In this document: in pieces, positions 32,837 through 42,592 of the stretch
Position numbering within the stretch: position 1 is the first letter of the stretch
Layout of the letters: every line of letters begins with the position of its first letter
Assembly: GCA_003241785.1 (NCBI GenBank)
Contig: QFPW01000009.1
Coordinates: 83,451-147,450 of the forward strand
Length of the DNA: 64,000 nucleotides
Source of the DNA: Rhodovulum sulfidophilum
GTDB taxonomy: Bacteria; Pseudomonadota; Alphaproteobacteria; Rhodobacterales; Rhodobacteraceae
Direction: 5' to 3'
Made by a program: the position numbers and the translations under genes
The notes under the pieces: generated by a model
What the model saw: only the letters and a program-made list of their open reading frames with translations
The model's database searches: none
Told to the model about the DNA's origin: nothing

Positions 32837-33343
32837 ATGCGCGCCTCCCGCGCGATCGGAGCGGCGATGGCCACTTTGCCTGCATCCCGGAAGCCGCGGC
32901 TTCCGGTCCTCCTTCTCTTCCTCGCGCTGGTCGTCGGCGGCGGGCTCGCCATGGGTTTGATCACCGTCACCGGCGGCTGGTACGAGGCACTCGAGAAACC
33001 ACCGTTCAATCCGCCGAGCTGGGTCTTCGGGCCGGCCTGGACCGTCCTCTACGTCCTGATCGCGGTCGCCGGATGGCGGAGTTTCGAGCACGACCGGCAT
33101 GGGCTGGCGATGCGTATCTGGTGGGCGCAGCTGGCGCTCAACTTTCTCTGGACGCCGGTCTATTTCGGCGCGCACTGGATCGGCGTCGCGCTGGTCGTGA
33201 TCGCGTCGCTGCTGCTCGCGATCCTCGGCTTCATCCGCGCGGCCTGGCGGCCCGACCGGCTCTCGGCGCTCCTGTTCCTGCCCTACGCCGCCTGGGTCGC
33301 CTTCGCGACGCTGCTGAACGGCTGGATCTGGGCGGTCAACTGA
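32837..33343 (+). CDS. tspO: TspO/MBR family tryptophan-rich sensory protein
   Basis: 168 residues, five membrane helices. Family signature KPPFNPPSWVFGPAWTVLY near 55-73 and many tryptophans. TspO binds porphyrins and in Rhodobacter represses photosynthesis genes in response to oxygen. The first 20 residues before the first helix are longer than usual, so the start may lie slightly downstream. No bacteriochlorophyll gene is in the window, so the role here is open. Confidence 0.92.
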   Translation: MRASRAIGAAMATLPASRKPRLPVLLLFLALVVGGGLAMGLITVTGGWYEALEKPPFNPPSWVFGPAWTVLYVLIAVAGWRSFEHDRHGLAMRIWWAQLALNFLWTPVYFGAHWIGVALVVIASLLLAILGFIRAAWRPDRLSALLFLPYAAWVAFATLLNGWIWAVN

Positions 33344-33467
33344 CCGCGGCGGTGTGGGGGTGGCGAGGATCCGGTCCGCCACTCCCAAGCCGCCCGCCCG
33401 AATCCCGCACGCAAAAACGCCCCCGGCCGCTCGGAGGAGCGGGCCGGGGGCGGCGGAGCTTCCGGGA

Positions 33468-34592
33468 TCAGACCGTGTCGACCCAGGCCCTGGTCTTCGA
33501 CGAGGTCGCGATCGACTCGACCAGCGTCATGATCCGGGCGCCCTTGCGGAAGTTGAACGGCTCCGGGCGGTTGCCGGCGATGGCTTCCATGTAGCCCTCG
33601 ACCTCGATCGCCTTCATGTCGTTGAAGCCGAGCTGGTGCCCGCCCGCGACGCAGAAGCGGCCATACGGCGGATGCTCCGGGCCCGACCAGATGGTGCGGT
33701 AGCCCTGGCGGCCGACCTTGTCGGCGGAATCGTAGTATTTCAGCTCGTTCAGCCGCTCCTGGGTGAAGGCGATCGAGCCCTTCGAGCCGTAGACCTCGAA
33801 GTCGTGCTGCATCTCGCGGCCGAGCGCCATCCAGCTCGCCTCGATCGAGCCGCTGGCGCCGTTCTCGAAGCGCAGGAAGCCGCGCCCGATGTCGTCGACC
33901 GTCACGTCCCGCATGCCGCCCTTGCCGTCCGGGCGCTGCTTGATCGCGGTCACGAGGTCGCCCATCACCGAGGTGATCGGCCCGAGCAGGTATTCCGCCG
34001 TCGCGAGCGCGTGGCTGCCGATGTCCGCGAAGGCGCCGCCGCCCTCGGGGTCGAGCCGGAAGCTCCACGGATTGGCCGCGTTGGCCATGTAGTCCTCGGC
34101 ATGGATGCCGCGATAGGACCGGATCTCGCCGAGCTCGCCCGACTGGATCATCTCGCGCGCCAGCAGCATGATCGGGTTGCAGAGGTAGTTGAACCCGACC
34201 TGCGTCTTGATCCCGGCGGCCTCGGCGGCGTCGGCCATCTCGATCGCGTCGGCCGCGAGCGGGGCGAGGGGCTTCTCGCAATAGACGTGCTTGCCCGCCG
34301 CGATCGCCGCCAGCGCCATTTCCTTGTGCAGGACGTTCGGCGCGGTGATGTCCACGACGTCGATCGCCGGATCCGCGATGATCGTGCGCCAGTCGCTGGT
34401 CGCGTTCTCGAAGCCGAGCGCGCGGGCCGCGTTGGCCGCCAGCTCGTCCGAGCGGTCGGCGACGGTGTGCATCACCAGGTCGTAGGGCAGCTCGAACACC
34501 CGGCTCGCCGTGGCGAAGCCGAAGGTGTGGGTCTGCCCCATGAACCCGGTCCCGATCAGGCCGATGTTCAGCTTGGGTTTGGCGCTGGTCAT
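33468..34592 (-). CDS. Gfo/Idh/MocA-family oxidoreductase
   Basis: 374 residues. N-terminal NAD(P)-binding Rossmann fold (GLIGTGFMGQTHTFG) and the EKPLA motif (about residue 96-101) whose lysine is catalytic, then the alpha/beta substrate domain (GSHALATAEYLLGP). Inositol and sugar dehydrogenases belong here. It is divergent from iolE with a shared 153-base promoter region, so an inositol, inosose or related polyol substrate is likely. It is not identified further. Confidence 0.85.
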   Translation of the reverse strand: MTSAKPKLNIGLIGTGFMGQTHTFGFATASRVFELPYDLVMHTVADRSDELAANAARALGFENATSDWRTIIADPAIDVVDITAPNVLHKEMALAAIAAGKHVYCEKPLAPLAADAIEMADAAEAAGIKTQVGFNYLCNPIMLLAREMIQSGELGEIRSYRGIHAEDYMANAANPWSFRLDPEGGGAFADIGSHALATAEYLLGPITSVMGDLVTAIKQRPDGKGGMRDVTVDDIGRGFLRFENGASGSIEASWMALGREMQHDFEVYGSKGSIAFTQERLNELKYYDSADKVGRQGYRTIWSGPEHPPYGRFCVAGGHQLGFNDMKAIEVEGYMEAIAGNRPEPFNFRKGARIMTLVESIATSSKTRAWVDTV

Positions 34593-34634
34593 GCTCCCGG
34601 CTCCGCTTCTCGTTGCTGGCGGTTGAGATCAAAA

Positions 34635-34660
34635 ATTCCATTCGTGATATCGTTTGGAAT
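34635..34660. promoter_or_regulatory. Inverted repeat in the shared iolE / oxidoreductase promoter
   Basis: ATTCCA and TGGAAT are perfect inverted hexamers separated by 14 bases, in an AT-rich patch between the two divergent genes. It is a candidate operator for an inositol repressor; no regulator gene is next to it. Confidence 0.5.
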
Positions 34661-34745
34661 GCTTGTGCTGTCAACGGGAAATGCCTAATCATCGCCCATC
34701 GCGCGCCGACGGGAATCGGGCGCGTCATCCGACAGGGAGGCCGGA

Positions 34746-35657
34746 ATGAAGGCGAAATTGGGTATCGCGCCGATCGCTTGGTGGAACGACGATCTCGCGG
34801 AGCTTTCCGACGACGTGTCGCTCGAGGAATGCCTGCGCCAGGCGAGCGTCGCCGGCTACACGGGCATGGAGACCGGCCGCCGCTTCCCGCTCGACCCGAA
34901 GGAACTCGGCGCCGTCCTCGACAAGTTCGGCATCTCCGTCTGCGGCGGCTGGTTCTCCGGCCTGCTGCTCGAGGGTGACATCGCGGTCGAGAAGGACCGG
35001 ATCGCCGCGCAGATGGACCTCTTCAAAGCGATGAACGCGCCCTGCATCGTCTATGGCGAGACCGCGCGCTCGATCCAGGGCGTGAAGTCCGCGCCGCTCT
35101 CGACCAAGCCGAAGCTCGACGAGGCGCAGATCGCGGCCTATGCGCGCAAGATGACCGAATTCGGCGAATGGTGCGCCGAGCAGGGCATGCCGCTCAGCTA
35201 CCACCACCACATGGCGGCGGCGATCGAGACCGAGCAGGAGCTCGACCTCTTCATGAAGCACTCGGGCGAGGGCATCCCGCTGCTCTACGACGCCGGCCAC
35301 ATGGCCTTCGCGGGCGGCGACGTGCTCCGCGTGATCGACAACCACCACGCCCGCATCTCCCACGTCCACACCAAGGACGTGCGCATGGACGTGATCAACG
35401 GCCTTGACCGCGCGAAGGAGAGCTTCCTCGACGCGGTCGTGAAGGGCGCCTTCACCGTGCCGGGCGACGGCAGCCTCGATTTCGAGGCGATCGTGAAGAA
35501 GCTCGCCGGCTACGGCTACGAGGGCTGGTTCGTCGTCGAGGCCGAGCAGGACCCGAAGGTCTCGCCGCCGCTCGAGATGGCCAAGATCGGCCACAAGGAG
35601 CTGCTCCGCGTGATGGCCGCCGCCGGCTACACCGTCGAAGGCACCGTCGGCGCCTGA
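34746..35657 (+). CDS. iolE: Myo-inosose-2 dehydratase
   Basis: 303 residues, AP-endonuclease-2/xylose-isomerase TIM barrel. It removes water from scyllo-inosose in myo-inositol breakdown. The sequence follows the known IolE pattern: GIAPIAWWNDDL, SYHHHMA near 160, LLYDAGHMAF, VHTKDVR, FTVPGDGSLDF and VVEAEQDP. Other iol genes are not in the window. A perfect terminator lies 53 bases after the stop, so it forms a single-gene unit. Confidence 0.92.
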   Translation: MKAKLGIAPIAWWNDDLAELSDDVSLEECLRQASVAGYTGMETGRRFPLDPKELGAVLDKFGISVCGGWFSGLLLEGDIAVEKDRIAAQMDLFKAMNAPCIVYGETARSIQGVKSAPLSTKPKLDEAQIAAYARKMTEFGEWCAEQGMPLSYHHHMAAAIETEQELDLFMKHSGEGIPLLYDAGHMAFAGGDVLRVIDNHHARISHVHTKDVRMDVINGLDRAKESFLDAVVKGAFTVPGDGSLDFEAIVKKLAGYGYEGWFVVEAEQDPKVSPPLEMAKIGHKELLRVMAAAGYTVEGTVGA

Positions 35658-35709
35658 CGCCGCCGCGCGGTCCCGCCGGGACCGCCGATCCAGTTGATTT
35701 TCCCCCCTC

Positions 35710-35742
35710 GCGGGCGGTCCCCAAGGCCGCCCGCGCTTTTTT
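35710..35742 (+). terminator. Rho-independent terminator of iolE
   Basis: GCGGGCGG (35710-35717) and CCGCCCGC (35727-35734) form an 8-base perfect stem with a 9-base loop, followed by GC and six T (35737-35742). It is the cleanest textbook terminator of this half of the window. Confidence 0.92.
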
Positions 35743-35841
35743 GTCCGCCCGGCCGGAGGATGGGAAAGACGCCGAGCGCCCGGATCAGCCCGCCCACGAA
35801 GCTCGCGACATCGGACGTGCGCGCGCGAGGCCGTCCCGCCG

Positions 35842-36642
35842 TCAGGGCGTGTGGCAGGTGTAGACCGTCGCCGTGAGCGGCATGGCGAAGGGCGCCGCGC
35901 CGAAGGCGGCGGTGAGCGCGCCGGCGACGGCCGCGACGACCTCGCCCGGCTCGACCCCGGCCTCGCGCAGGTCGCAGACCACCGGCGCGCCGAGGACGAG
36001 GCCGCGCGCGAAGGCGGCGGCATCCGCGACATGGGCGCTCATCGCGACCCGCTCGACCGCGATCCGGCACCATCCGGCGGCGCGCAGGTCGCGGGTGACA
36101 TGGCGCGGGTCGGCATAGGCGAAGGGGGCGGTCCAGGCCTCGGGGAGCCGGCCGCCGAGGAAACGCGCGACGACCGCGCCGGCGACCTCGGCATAGGGGT
36201 TCTCCGCGACCGGTCCCCAGCAGTTGAAGGCGTAGGTCCCGCCCGGACGCACGATCCGGGCGACCTCCTGGAAGGCGTCGGCCTTGCGCGGGAATAGCGC
36301 CGCGCCGAACTGGCAGGCGGCGGCATCGAAGAGCGCGTCCTCGAAGGGCAGGGCGGAACAGTCGGCGCGCTCGACCTCCGCCGCGTTGCCGAGCCGGGAG
36401 CGGGCGCGCGCCAGCATCGCGCGGTCGATATCGGTGATGGTGAGGATGGCGCGCGGCAGCCGGTCGCGCAGCGCCCGGGTCAGGATGCCGGTCCCGGCCG
36501 CGAGATCGAGCACACGGCGCGGCCCTTGCGCCGCGACGCGGGCGGCGAGGTCGCGGGCATAGGCCTCGAACAGCACGGGTCCGAGGCCTTCGTCATAGAA
36601 ATCGGCGTGGCGGTCGAGCGACTGGCGGGTGAACACGGACAT
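35842..36642 (-). CDS. Class I SAM-dependent methyltransferase
   Basis: 266 residues. Rossmann-type methyltransferase: motif I VLDLAAGTGILTRAL, motif II TDIDRAMLARA, ADCSALPFEDALFDAAACQFG and the post-motif RPGGTYAFNCWG, all as in the UbiE/BioC-like group. The ATG at 36642 has GAGG upstream; an earlier in-frame TTG is rejected. It is divergent from the GH25 gene and has no operon partner. Substrate unknown. Confidence 0.85.
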   Translation of the reverse strand: MSVFTRQSLDRHADFYDEGLGPVLFEAYARDLAARVAAQGPRRVLDLAAGTGILTRALRDRLPRAILTITDIDRAMLARARSRLGNAAEVERADCSALPFEDALFDAAACQFGAALFPRKADAFQEVARIVRPGGTYAFNCWGPVAENPYAEVAGAVVARFLGGRLPEAWTAPFAYADPRHVTRDLRAAGWCRIAVERVAMSAHVADAAAFARGLVLGAPVVCDLREAGVEPGEVVAAVAGALTAAFGAAPFAMPLTATVYTCHTP

Positions 36643-36827
36643 GCGGGCCTCGCGCGGGCGATGACGTGGCGCGAAGGTCAATATAGTGCGATTTGCCCTC
36701 CGGATCGACCCGGCCGCCGCGCGGCCCCGCGTCGCGCGCCGGAGCGTTTCGAGTCGTCGAAATTCCTCCCGAGACGGGCCACGCGGCCCGCGCTACCATC
36801 GCGAAAAGCCAAAGAGCGATTCGGGAC

Positions 36828-37616
36828 ATGAGGCAGTGGCAGCCGCGGAAGCTTCTTCCGCTCTTTTTCCTGTGCGTGCTCGCCGCCTGTGGCGGCGGCG
36901 GCGAACCGAGGCCGGAGGCCGCTCGCGCGGTGACGGGCCCGGCGGTGTTCGGCGACAGCGATCCGCATGACTGGGAGGGCCGCGCGCCCTGGCACTACGC
37001 GGTGCACGGGGTCGACGTGTCGCGCTACCAGGGCGATATCGACTGGACGCGGGTGCGGCGGTCCAACATCTCCTTCGCCTTCCTCAAGGCGACCGAGGGC
37101 GGCGACGTGGTCGATTCGATGTTCGCCACCAACTGGGCGCTGGCCCGGGCGGCCGGGATGCCGCGCGGCGCCTACCACTATTATTATTTCTGCCGCTCGC
37201 CCGAGGAGCAGGCGCGCTGGTTCATCGCGAACGTGCCGCTCGATCCGGCCGCCCTGCCGCCGGTGCTCGACGTCGAATGGACGCACAAGTCGCGCACCTG
37301 CCGCTTCCGGCCCGAGCCCGAGGAGGTGCGCGAGATGATGCACCGGTTCCTCGGCGCGGTGACCAGGCGCTACGGCAAGCGGCCGATCATCTATTCCACG
37401 GTGGATTTCTACGCCGACAACGAGCTCTGGAAGGTCACCGGCTACGACTTCTGGCTCCGCTCGGTCGCCGGGCATCCGGCGGTGACCTATCCGGCGCAGG
37501 ACTGGGTGTTCTGGCAATACACCGGGACCGGAATCGTGCCGGGGATCGAGGGCCCGTCGGACATCAACGCCTTCGTCGGCTCGCACGGCGACTTCGCGCG
37601 CTGGGCGGCGCGGTAA
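36828..37616 (+). CDS. GH25 muramidase lipoprotein
   Basis: 262 residues. Lipoprotein signal with lipobox LAAC at C21, then a spacer and a glycoside hydrolase family 25 (Chalaropsis-type lysozyme) domain from about 58. Family residues visible: D63 in HGVDVSRYQG, E90 in FLKATEGG and D148/E150 in LDVEW. It should cut peptidoglycan between MurNAc and GlcNAc while anchored in a membrane facing the periplasm. Start ATG chosen to keep the lipobox; no strong ribosome site is seen. Confidence 0.9.
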   Translation: MRQWQPRKLLPLFFLCVLAACGGGGEPRPEAARAVTGPAVFGDSDPHDWEGRAPWHYAVHGVDVSRYQGDIDWTRVRRSNISFAFLKATEGGDVVDSMFATNWALARAAGMPRGAYHYYYFCRSPEEQARWFIANVPLDPAALPPVLDVEWTHKSRTCRFRPEPEEVREMMHRFLGAVTRRYGKRPIIYSTVDFYADNELWKVTGYDFWLRSVAGHPAVTYPAQDWVFWQYTGTGIVPGIEGPSDINAFVGSHGDFARWAAR

Positions 37617-37625
37617 ACGACGGGG

Positions 37626-37700
37626 GGATGGCGGGCCGAGGTCCGCCCTACGCGGCGCGGAGCGTCACCAGCCACGGCGTAGGGCGGACCTCGGTCCGCC
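37626..37700. repeat. Inverted pair of REP-like element, variant A
   Basis: Copies at 37626-37652 and, inverted, 37678-37700 flank a 25-base spacer between the convergent GH25 and mnmA genes. The left copy has one substitution in the core and the right copy lacks the outer GGAT end. Confidence 0.85.
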
Positions 37701-37724
37701 TTTGATACCGCGCCCGGTCCTGCC

Positions 37725-38885
37725 TTACTCCCGCCGGATCCAGCCGCCGCCGAGCACCCGGTCGCCCTCGGGCGCGTAGAAGACGCAGGCCTGGCCCGGC
37801 GCAACGCCCTCCTCGGGATCGAGCAGCTCGACCCGGGCGCGGCCGGCGCCGAGCGGATGCACGCGGGCGGGCTTCGGCGGGCGGGTCGAGCGCACCTTGA
37901 CCCCGACCTCCCAGCCATCGGCCGGCGCCGCCGCGAAATCGGTGTCGCCGAGCCAGTTCACCTCGGCGACCGGAAAGGACCGGCTCGCCAGCGCCGCGCG
38001 CGGGCCGACGATCACCCGCCGCGCCTCGGCGTCGAGCCGGAGCACGAAGAGCGGCTCGCCCCCCGAGGGGCCGCCGCCGATGCCGAGGCCGCGGCGCTGG
38101 CCGACGGTGTAGTGGATGACGCCCTCGTGGCGCCCGAGCACGCGGCCGTCGAGATGGACGATCTCGCCCGGCTCGACCGCGCCGGGGCGCAGCTTCTCGA
38201 TCACCGCGGCGTAGGAGCCGTTCGGCACGAAGCAGATGTCCTGGCTGTCGGGCTTGTCCGCGACCGCGAGGCCGTGCCGGGCCGCGAGCGCGCGGGTCTC
38301 GGCCTTCGAGGCGAGGCCCCCGAGCGGGAAGCGCAGGAAGTCGAGCTGGTCGCGCGTGGTCGAGAACAGGAAATAGCTCTGGTCGCGCGCGGGATCCGCC
38401 GCGCGGCGCAGCTCCGCGCCGTTCGGTCCCATGGCCCGGCGGATGTAATGCCCGGTCGCCATGCAGTCGGCGTCGAGGTCGCGCGCGGTCTCGAGCAGGT
38501 CGCGGAACTTCACCCGCTCGTTGCAGCGGATGCAGGGCACCGGGGTGGCGCCGGCGAGATAGGATTCCGCGAATTCGTCGATCACGCTCTCGCGGAAGCG
38601 GTTCTCGTAATCGAGCACGTAATGCGGGAAGCCGAGCGTCTCGGCGACCCTGCGCGCGTCGTGGATGTCGCGCCCGGCGCAGCAGGCGCCCTTCTTCGCC
38701 AGCGCCGCGCCATGGTCGTAGAGCTGCAGCGTGACGCCGACGACGTCGTAGCCCTCGGCATGGAGCATCGCGGCCACGACCGAGCTGTCGACGCCGCCCG
38801 ACATGGCGACGACGACCCGCGTGTCGCGCGGGTCCTTCGGCAGTCCAAGGCTGTTCAGCCCCCGGGGGGCGGTGGTGTCGAGCAT
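37725..38885 (-). CDS. mnmA: tRNA-specific 2-thiouridylase MnmA
   Basis: 386 residues. Adenylates and thiolates U34 of tRNAs for Glu, Gln and Lys. PP-loop SGGVDSS at 29-35; catalytic cysteines C118 (PVPCIRCNERVKF) and C218 (DSQDICFVP); the C-terminal oligonucleotide-binding barrel ends with EGVAPGQACVFY. Gene stands alone, convergent with the GH25 gene and divergent from sciP. With gluQ and trmFO it makes three tRNA modification genes within 12 kb. Confidence 0.96.
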   Translation of the reverse strand: MLDTTAPRGLNSLGLPKDPRDTRVVVAMSGGVDSSVVAAMLHAEGYDVVGVTLQLYDHGAALAKKGACCAGRDIHDARRVAETLGFPHYVLDYENRFRESVIDEFAESYLAGATPVPCIRCNERVKFRDLLETARDLDADCMATGHYIRRAMGPNGAELRRAADPARDQSYFLFSTTRDQLDFLRFPLGGLASKAETRALAARHGLAVADKPDSQDICFVPNGSYAAVIEKLRPGAVEPGEIVHLDGRVLGRHEGVIHYTVGQRRGLGIGGGPSGGEPLFVLRLDAEARRVIVGPRAALASRSFPVAEVNWLGDTDFAAAPADGWEVGVKVRSTRPPKPARVHPLGAGRARVELLDPEEGVAPGQACVFYAPEGDRVLGGGWIRRE

Positions 38886-39014
38886 GGCGGGCGTCCTTTG
38901 GATGGGCGGTAATATAGTAAAAGCCTAAGCAATGACAAGGGCTTGGTTCATCCGCGTTTAAGACGTGTCCCCGTAAGTATTAACTCGGGTGAAGCGTGGG
39001 AAACGGAGTGGAGC

Positions 39015-39293
39015 ATGTATATTCGCCGTGAAAAGGGGCCAGTCTTTGTAACATTGCCGGATGGAACGAAGTTGACCCGGTCCGATCTTCCGCCGGCCAA
39101 CACGCAGCGCTGGGTGGCGCGACGCAAGGCGACCGTGGTTTCCGCCGTCGATCACGGGCTGATCGCGGCCGAGGAGGCCTGCGAGATGTACCGGCTGTCG
39201 GCCGAGGAGCTCGATCTCTGGCGCGACGCTGTGCACCGGCACGGCGCGGCCGCGTTGCGCGTCACCGCGCTTCAGAAGTATAGACAACTATAG
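39015..39293 (+). CDS. sciP: SciP (DUF1153), CtrA inhibitor
   Basis: 92 residues, small helix-turn-helix protein. In Caulobacter SciP binds CtrA and blocks recruitment of RNA polymerase in G1. Visible features: KGPVFVTLPDGTKLTRSDLPP, RWVARRKATVVSAVDHGLI and LRVTALQKYRQL at the end, all typical of the family. ATG 39015 was chosen because a GGAG precedes it and homologues start here. It lies 106 bases upstream of ctrA on the same strand, which strengthens both calls. Confidence 0.93.
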   Translation: MYIRREKGPVFVTLPDGTKLTRSDLPPANTQRWVARRKATVVSAVDHGLIAAEEACEMYRLSAEELDLWRDAVHRHGAAALRVTALQKYRQL

Positions 39294-39399
39294 GTTGATA
39301 GGATAGTGTCGAGCTATCGTAATCAGTCATTAACCCCTCGAGGGTTTAGTCGGGGGCGTGTGCAGGGGGGAGCCATCCCCCGGGGAAACGGAGAGCCCG

Positions 39400-40113
<714 letters not shown>

Positions 40114-40120
40114 CAGGGAC

Positions 40121-40143
40121 GGCGGACCGAGGTCCGCCCTACG
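40121..40143. repeat. Single REP-like element, variant A (partial)
   Basis: Core GGCGGACCGAGGTCCGCC with the CTACG end, lacking the GGAT end. It starts 7 bases after the ctrA stop codon and is followed by a terminator hairpin. Confidence 0.8.
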
Positions 40144-40159
40144 GGACGCGACGCGCGGC

Positions 40160-40190
40160 GGCCGCCCTTCGGGGGCGGCCATTTCCGTTC
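40160..40190 (+). terminator. Terminator-like hairpin after ctrA
   Basis: GGCCGCCC (40160-40167) and GGGCGGCC (40173-40180) form an 8-base stem with a TTCGG loop, followed by ATTTCCGTTC. The stem is strong, the U tract moderate. Confidence 0.65.
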
Positions 40191-40251
40191 CGGGAGTTGA
40201 GCGAGGCGGGCCAAGCGGATATTCCGGCGGGATCAAGCCCCGGAGAACCCC

Positions 40252-42375
40252 ATGTCAGATCCGCGCCCCGTCGAAGAGCTGAGCCTCGAGGAAGCGGCCG
40301 AGGAGCTCGGGGAACTCGCGAGGCGGCTCAACCAGGCCAACAGCGACTATTACCAGAAGGACGCGCCGAAACTCGCGGACGCCGAGTATGACGCGCTGAG
40401 GCGCCGCAACGCCGAGATCGAGGCGCTGTACCCCGAGCTCCGCCGCGCGGATTCACCCTCCGAGCAGGTCGGCGCGGCGCCGTCGGAGGGGTTCGCCAAG
40501 ATCCGGCACGTGGTGCCGATGCTGAGCCTCGAGAACGCCTTCGACGACGCCGAGGTGATCGAGTTCGACGCGCGGATCCGCCGCTTCCTCGGCCTGTCCG
40601 CCGAGGAGCCGCTGGCCTTCACCGCCGAGCCGAAGATCGACGGGCTCTCGCTCTCGCTGCGCTACGAGAAGGGCGTGCTGGTCCAGGCGGCGACCCGGGG
40701 CGACGGCGAGACCGGCGAGAACGTCACCGCCAACGCGCGCACGATCCCCGATATCCCGGAGCGCATCGCGGGCGCGCCGGAGGTGCTCGAGGTGCGAGGC
40801 GAGGCCTATATGAGCCACGCCGATTTCGCGGCGCTCAACGCCCGGCAGGCGGAGACGGGCGGCAAGACCTTCGCCAATCCGCGCAACGCCGCCGCGGGTT
40901 CCTTGCGCCAGCTGGATCCGAGGATCACCGCCGGCCGGCCGCTCAGGTACTTCGCCTATACCTGGGGCGCGCTCTCCGAGCCGCTGGCCGCGACCCAGAC
41001 CGAGGCGATCGCCCGGCTCGGCGCCATGGGTTTCCAGGTCAATCCGCTGATGCGCCGCTGCGAGCATATCGAGGAGATGCTCGCCCGGTACCGCGCGATC
41101 GAGGCGCAGCGCGCGACGCTCGGCTACGACATCGACGGCGTGGTCTACAAGCTCGACCGGCTCGACCTGCAGCGCCGGCTCGGCTTCCGCTCCACCACGC
41201 CGCGCTGGGCGCTGGCGCACAAGTTCCCGGCCGAGGTGGCGAGCACGCGGCTCGAGGGGATCGACATCCAGGTCGGCCGCACCGGCGCGCTCTCGCCCGT
41301 CGCGCGGCTGACCCCGGTCACGGTCGGGGGCGTCGTCGTCTCGAACGCGACGCTGCACAACGAGGACTACATCAAGGGGCTCGATTCGAAGGGCCAGGAG
41401 ATCCGCGGCGGCCGCGACATCCGGATCGGCGACTGGGTGCGGGTCTACCGCGCCGGCGACGTGATCCCGAAGGTCGAGGACGTGGACCTGTCCCGGCGGC
41501 CCGCCGACAGCGTGGCTTACGTCTTCCCTGACAAATGCCCGATCTGCGGCTCGGACGCGATCCGCGAGGAGGGCGAGGCGGTGCGCCGCTGCACCGGCGG
41601 GCTGATCTGCCCGGCGCAGGCGGTGGAGAAGCTCAGGCATTTCGTGAGCCGGAACGCCTTCGACATCGAGGGGCTGGGCTCGAAGCAGGTCGAGGCGCTG
41701 TTCGCCGACGGCTGGATCAAGGAACCGGCCGATATCTTCAAGCTGCGCGAGCGCTACGGGCTGGGCGAGCCGCTGCAATTGAAGAACCGCGAGGGCTGGG
41801 GCGCGAAATCGGCGGAGAACGTGCTCGCCGCGATCGACGAGCGGCGGGCGATCCCGCTGAACCGGCTGATCTTCGGCCTCGGCATCCGCCATGTCGGCGA
41901 GACCGGCGCGATGCTGCTCGCCCGCGCCTACGGCTCCTGGGCGCGGTTCGGCGGCGCGATGGAGGCGGCGCGCGCGCACGAGGGGCCGGAATGGGAGGAG
42001 TTGAACGCGATCGACGGCGTCGGCCCGGTCTTCGCCGCCGCCCTCGTAGATTTCTTCCATGAGCCCGCCGCCCGGGCGGCGATCGACCGGCTGGTCGCGG
42101 AGCTCGACATCCAGGACGTCGAGGCGCCGCGCACCGAGGGCTCGCCGGTGGTCGGCAAGACCGTGGTCTTCACCGGCACGCTCGAGAAGATGACCCGCGC
42201 CGAGGCCAAGGCCCGGGCCGAGGCGCTGGGCGCCAAGGTCGCGGGCTCGGTCTCGGCCAAGACGGATATCGTCGTGATCGGCCCCGGCGCGGGATCGAAG
42301 GAGAAGAAGGCGCGCGAGCTCGGCCTCAACGTCCTCGACGAGGACCAGTGGCTCGCGCTGATCGGCGCGTCCTGA
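40252..42375 (+). CDS. ligA: NAD-dependent DNA ligase
   Basis: 707 residues, normal LigA length. It seals nicks in DNA with NAD. Domains in order: Ia (about 1-75), adenylation domain with K128 in EPKIDG, OB fold (GRTGALSPVARL), four-cysteine zinc finger (CPICGS, then CTGGLICPAQ), helix-hairpin-helix repeats and a C-terminal BRCT domain (TVVFTGTLEKMTRAEAKARAEALG). Preceded by a terminator region and followed by a repeat pair, so probably its own transcription unit. Confidence 0.97.
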   Translation: MSDPRPVEELSLEEAAEELGELARRLNQANSDYYQKDAPKLADAEYDALRRRNAEIEALYPELRRADSPSEQVGAAPSEGFAKIRHVVPMLSLENAFDDAEVIEFDARIRRFLGLSAEEPLAFTAEPKIDGLSLSLRYEKGVLVQAATRGDGETGENVTANARTIPDIPERIAGAPEVLEVRGEAYMSHADFAALNARQAETGGKTFANPRNAAAGSLRQLDPRITAGRPLRYFAYTWGALSEPLAATQTEAIARLGAMGFQVNPLMRRCEHIEEMLARYRAIEAQRATLGYDIDGVVYKLDRLDLQRRLGFRSTTPRWALAHKFPAEVASTRLEGIDIQVGRTGALSPVARLTPVTVGGVVVSNATLHNEDYIKGLDSKGQEIRGGRDIRIGDWVRVYRAGDVIPKVEDVDLSRRPADSVAYVFPDKCPICGSDAIREEGEAVRRCTGGLICPAQAVEKLRHFVSRNAFDIEGLGSKQVEALFADGWIKEPADIFKLRERYGLGEPLQLKNREGWGAKSAENVLAAIDERRAIPLNRLIFGLGIRHVGETGAMLLARAYGSWARFGGAMEAARAHEGPEWEELNAIDGVGPVFAAALVDFFHEPAARAAIDRLVAELDIQDVEAPRTEGSPVVGKTVVFTGTLEKMTRAEAKARAEALGAKVAGSVSAKTDIVVIGPGAGSKEKKARELGLNVLDEDQWLALIGAS

Positions 42376-42451
42376 GCGTGGCCAACATCTCCCCCGCCGT
42401 CGGATCGGCTGGCCCGCGCTTCGGCCCGGAAGCGCGGCGCTCCCGTTGCGC

Positions 42452-42529
42452 CGTCCCGGGCTCGACCCGGGACCTCGAAGCCGATGCGCGACGCCCGGGC
42501 GTCGAGGCCCCGGGTCGAGCCCGGGGCAG
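42452..42529. repeat. Inverted pair of CCCGGGCTCGACCCGGG repeat (family C)
   Basis: Two inverted units (42452-42480 and 42500-42529), each with a hairpin core close to CCCGGGCTCGACCCGGG flanked by CCTCGA. A second pair lies at 60841-60925. Here it is in the gap between ligA and recG. The right unit ends 64 bases before the recG start. Confidence 0.8.
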
Positions 42530-42592
42530 CGGAACGCGGTTGGGCGTCGGAGCGCGCCGAGACGGCTCCGCCACGCACGAGGGCGCGCGGGC

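Noticed and set aside
36643..36681. Longer methyltransferase starting at an upstream TTG
   Set aside because: No ribosome site, and the ATG at 36642 begins the normal domain.
38886..39399. CtrA sites (TTAA-N7-TTAA) around sciP and ctrA
   Set aside because: Only isolated TTAAC half-sites and a CCCTCGAGGG palindrome (39335-39344) are present; no properly spaced full site found by eye.
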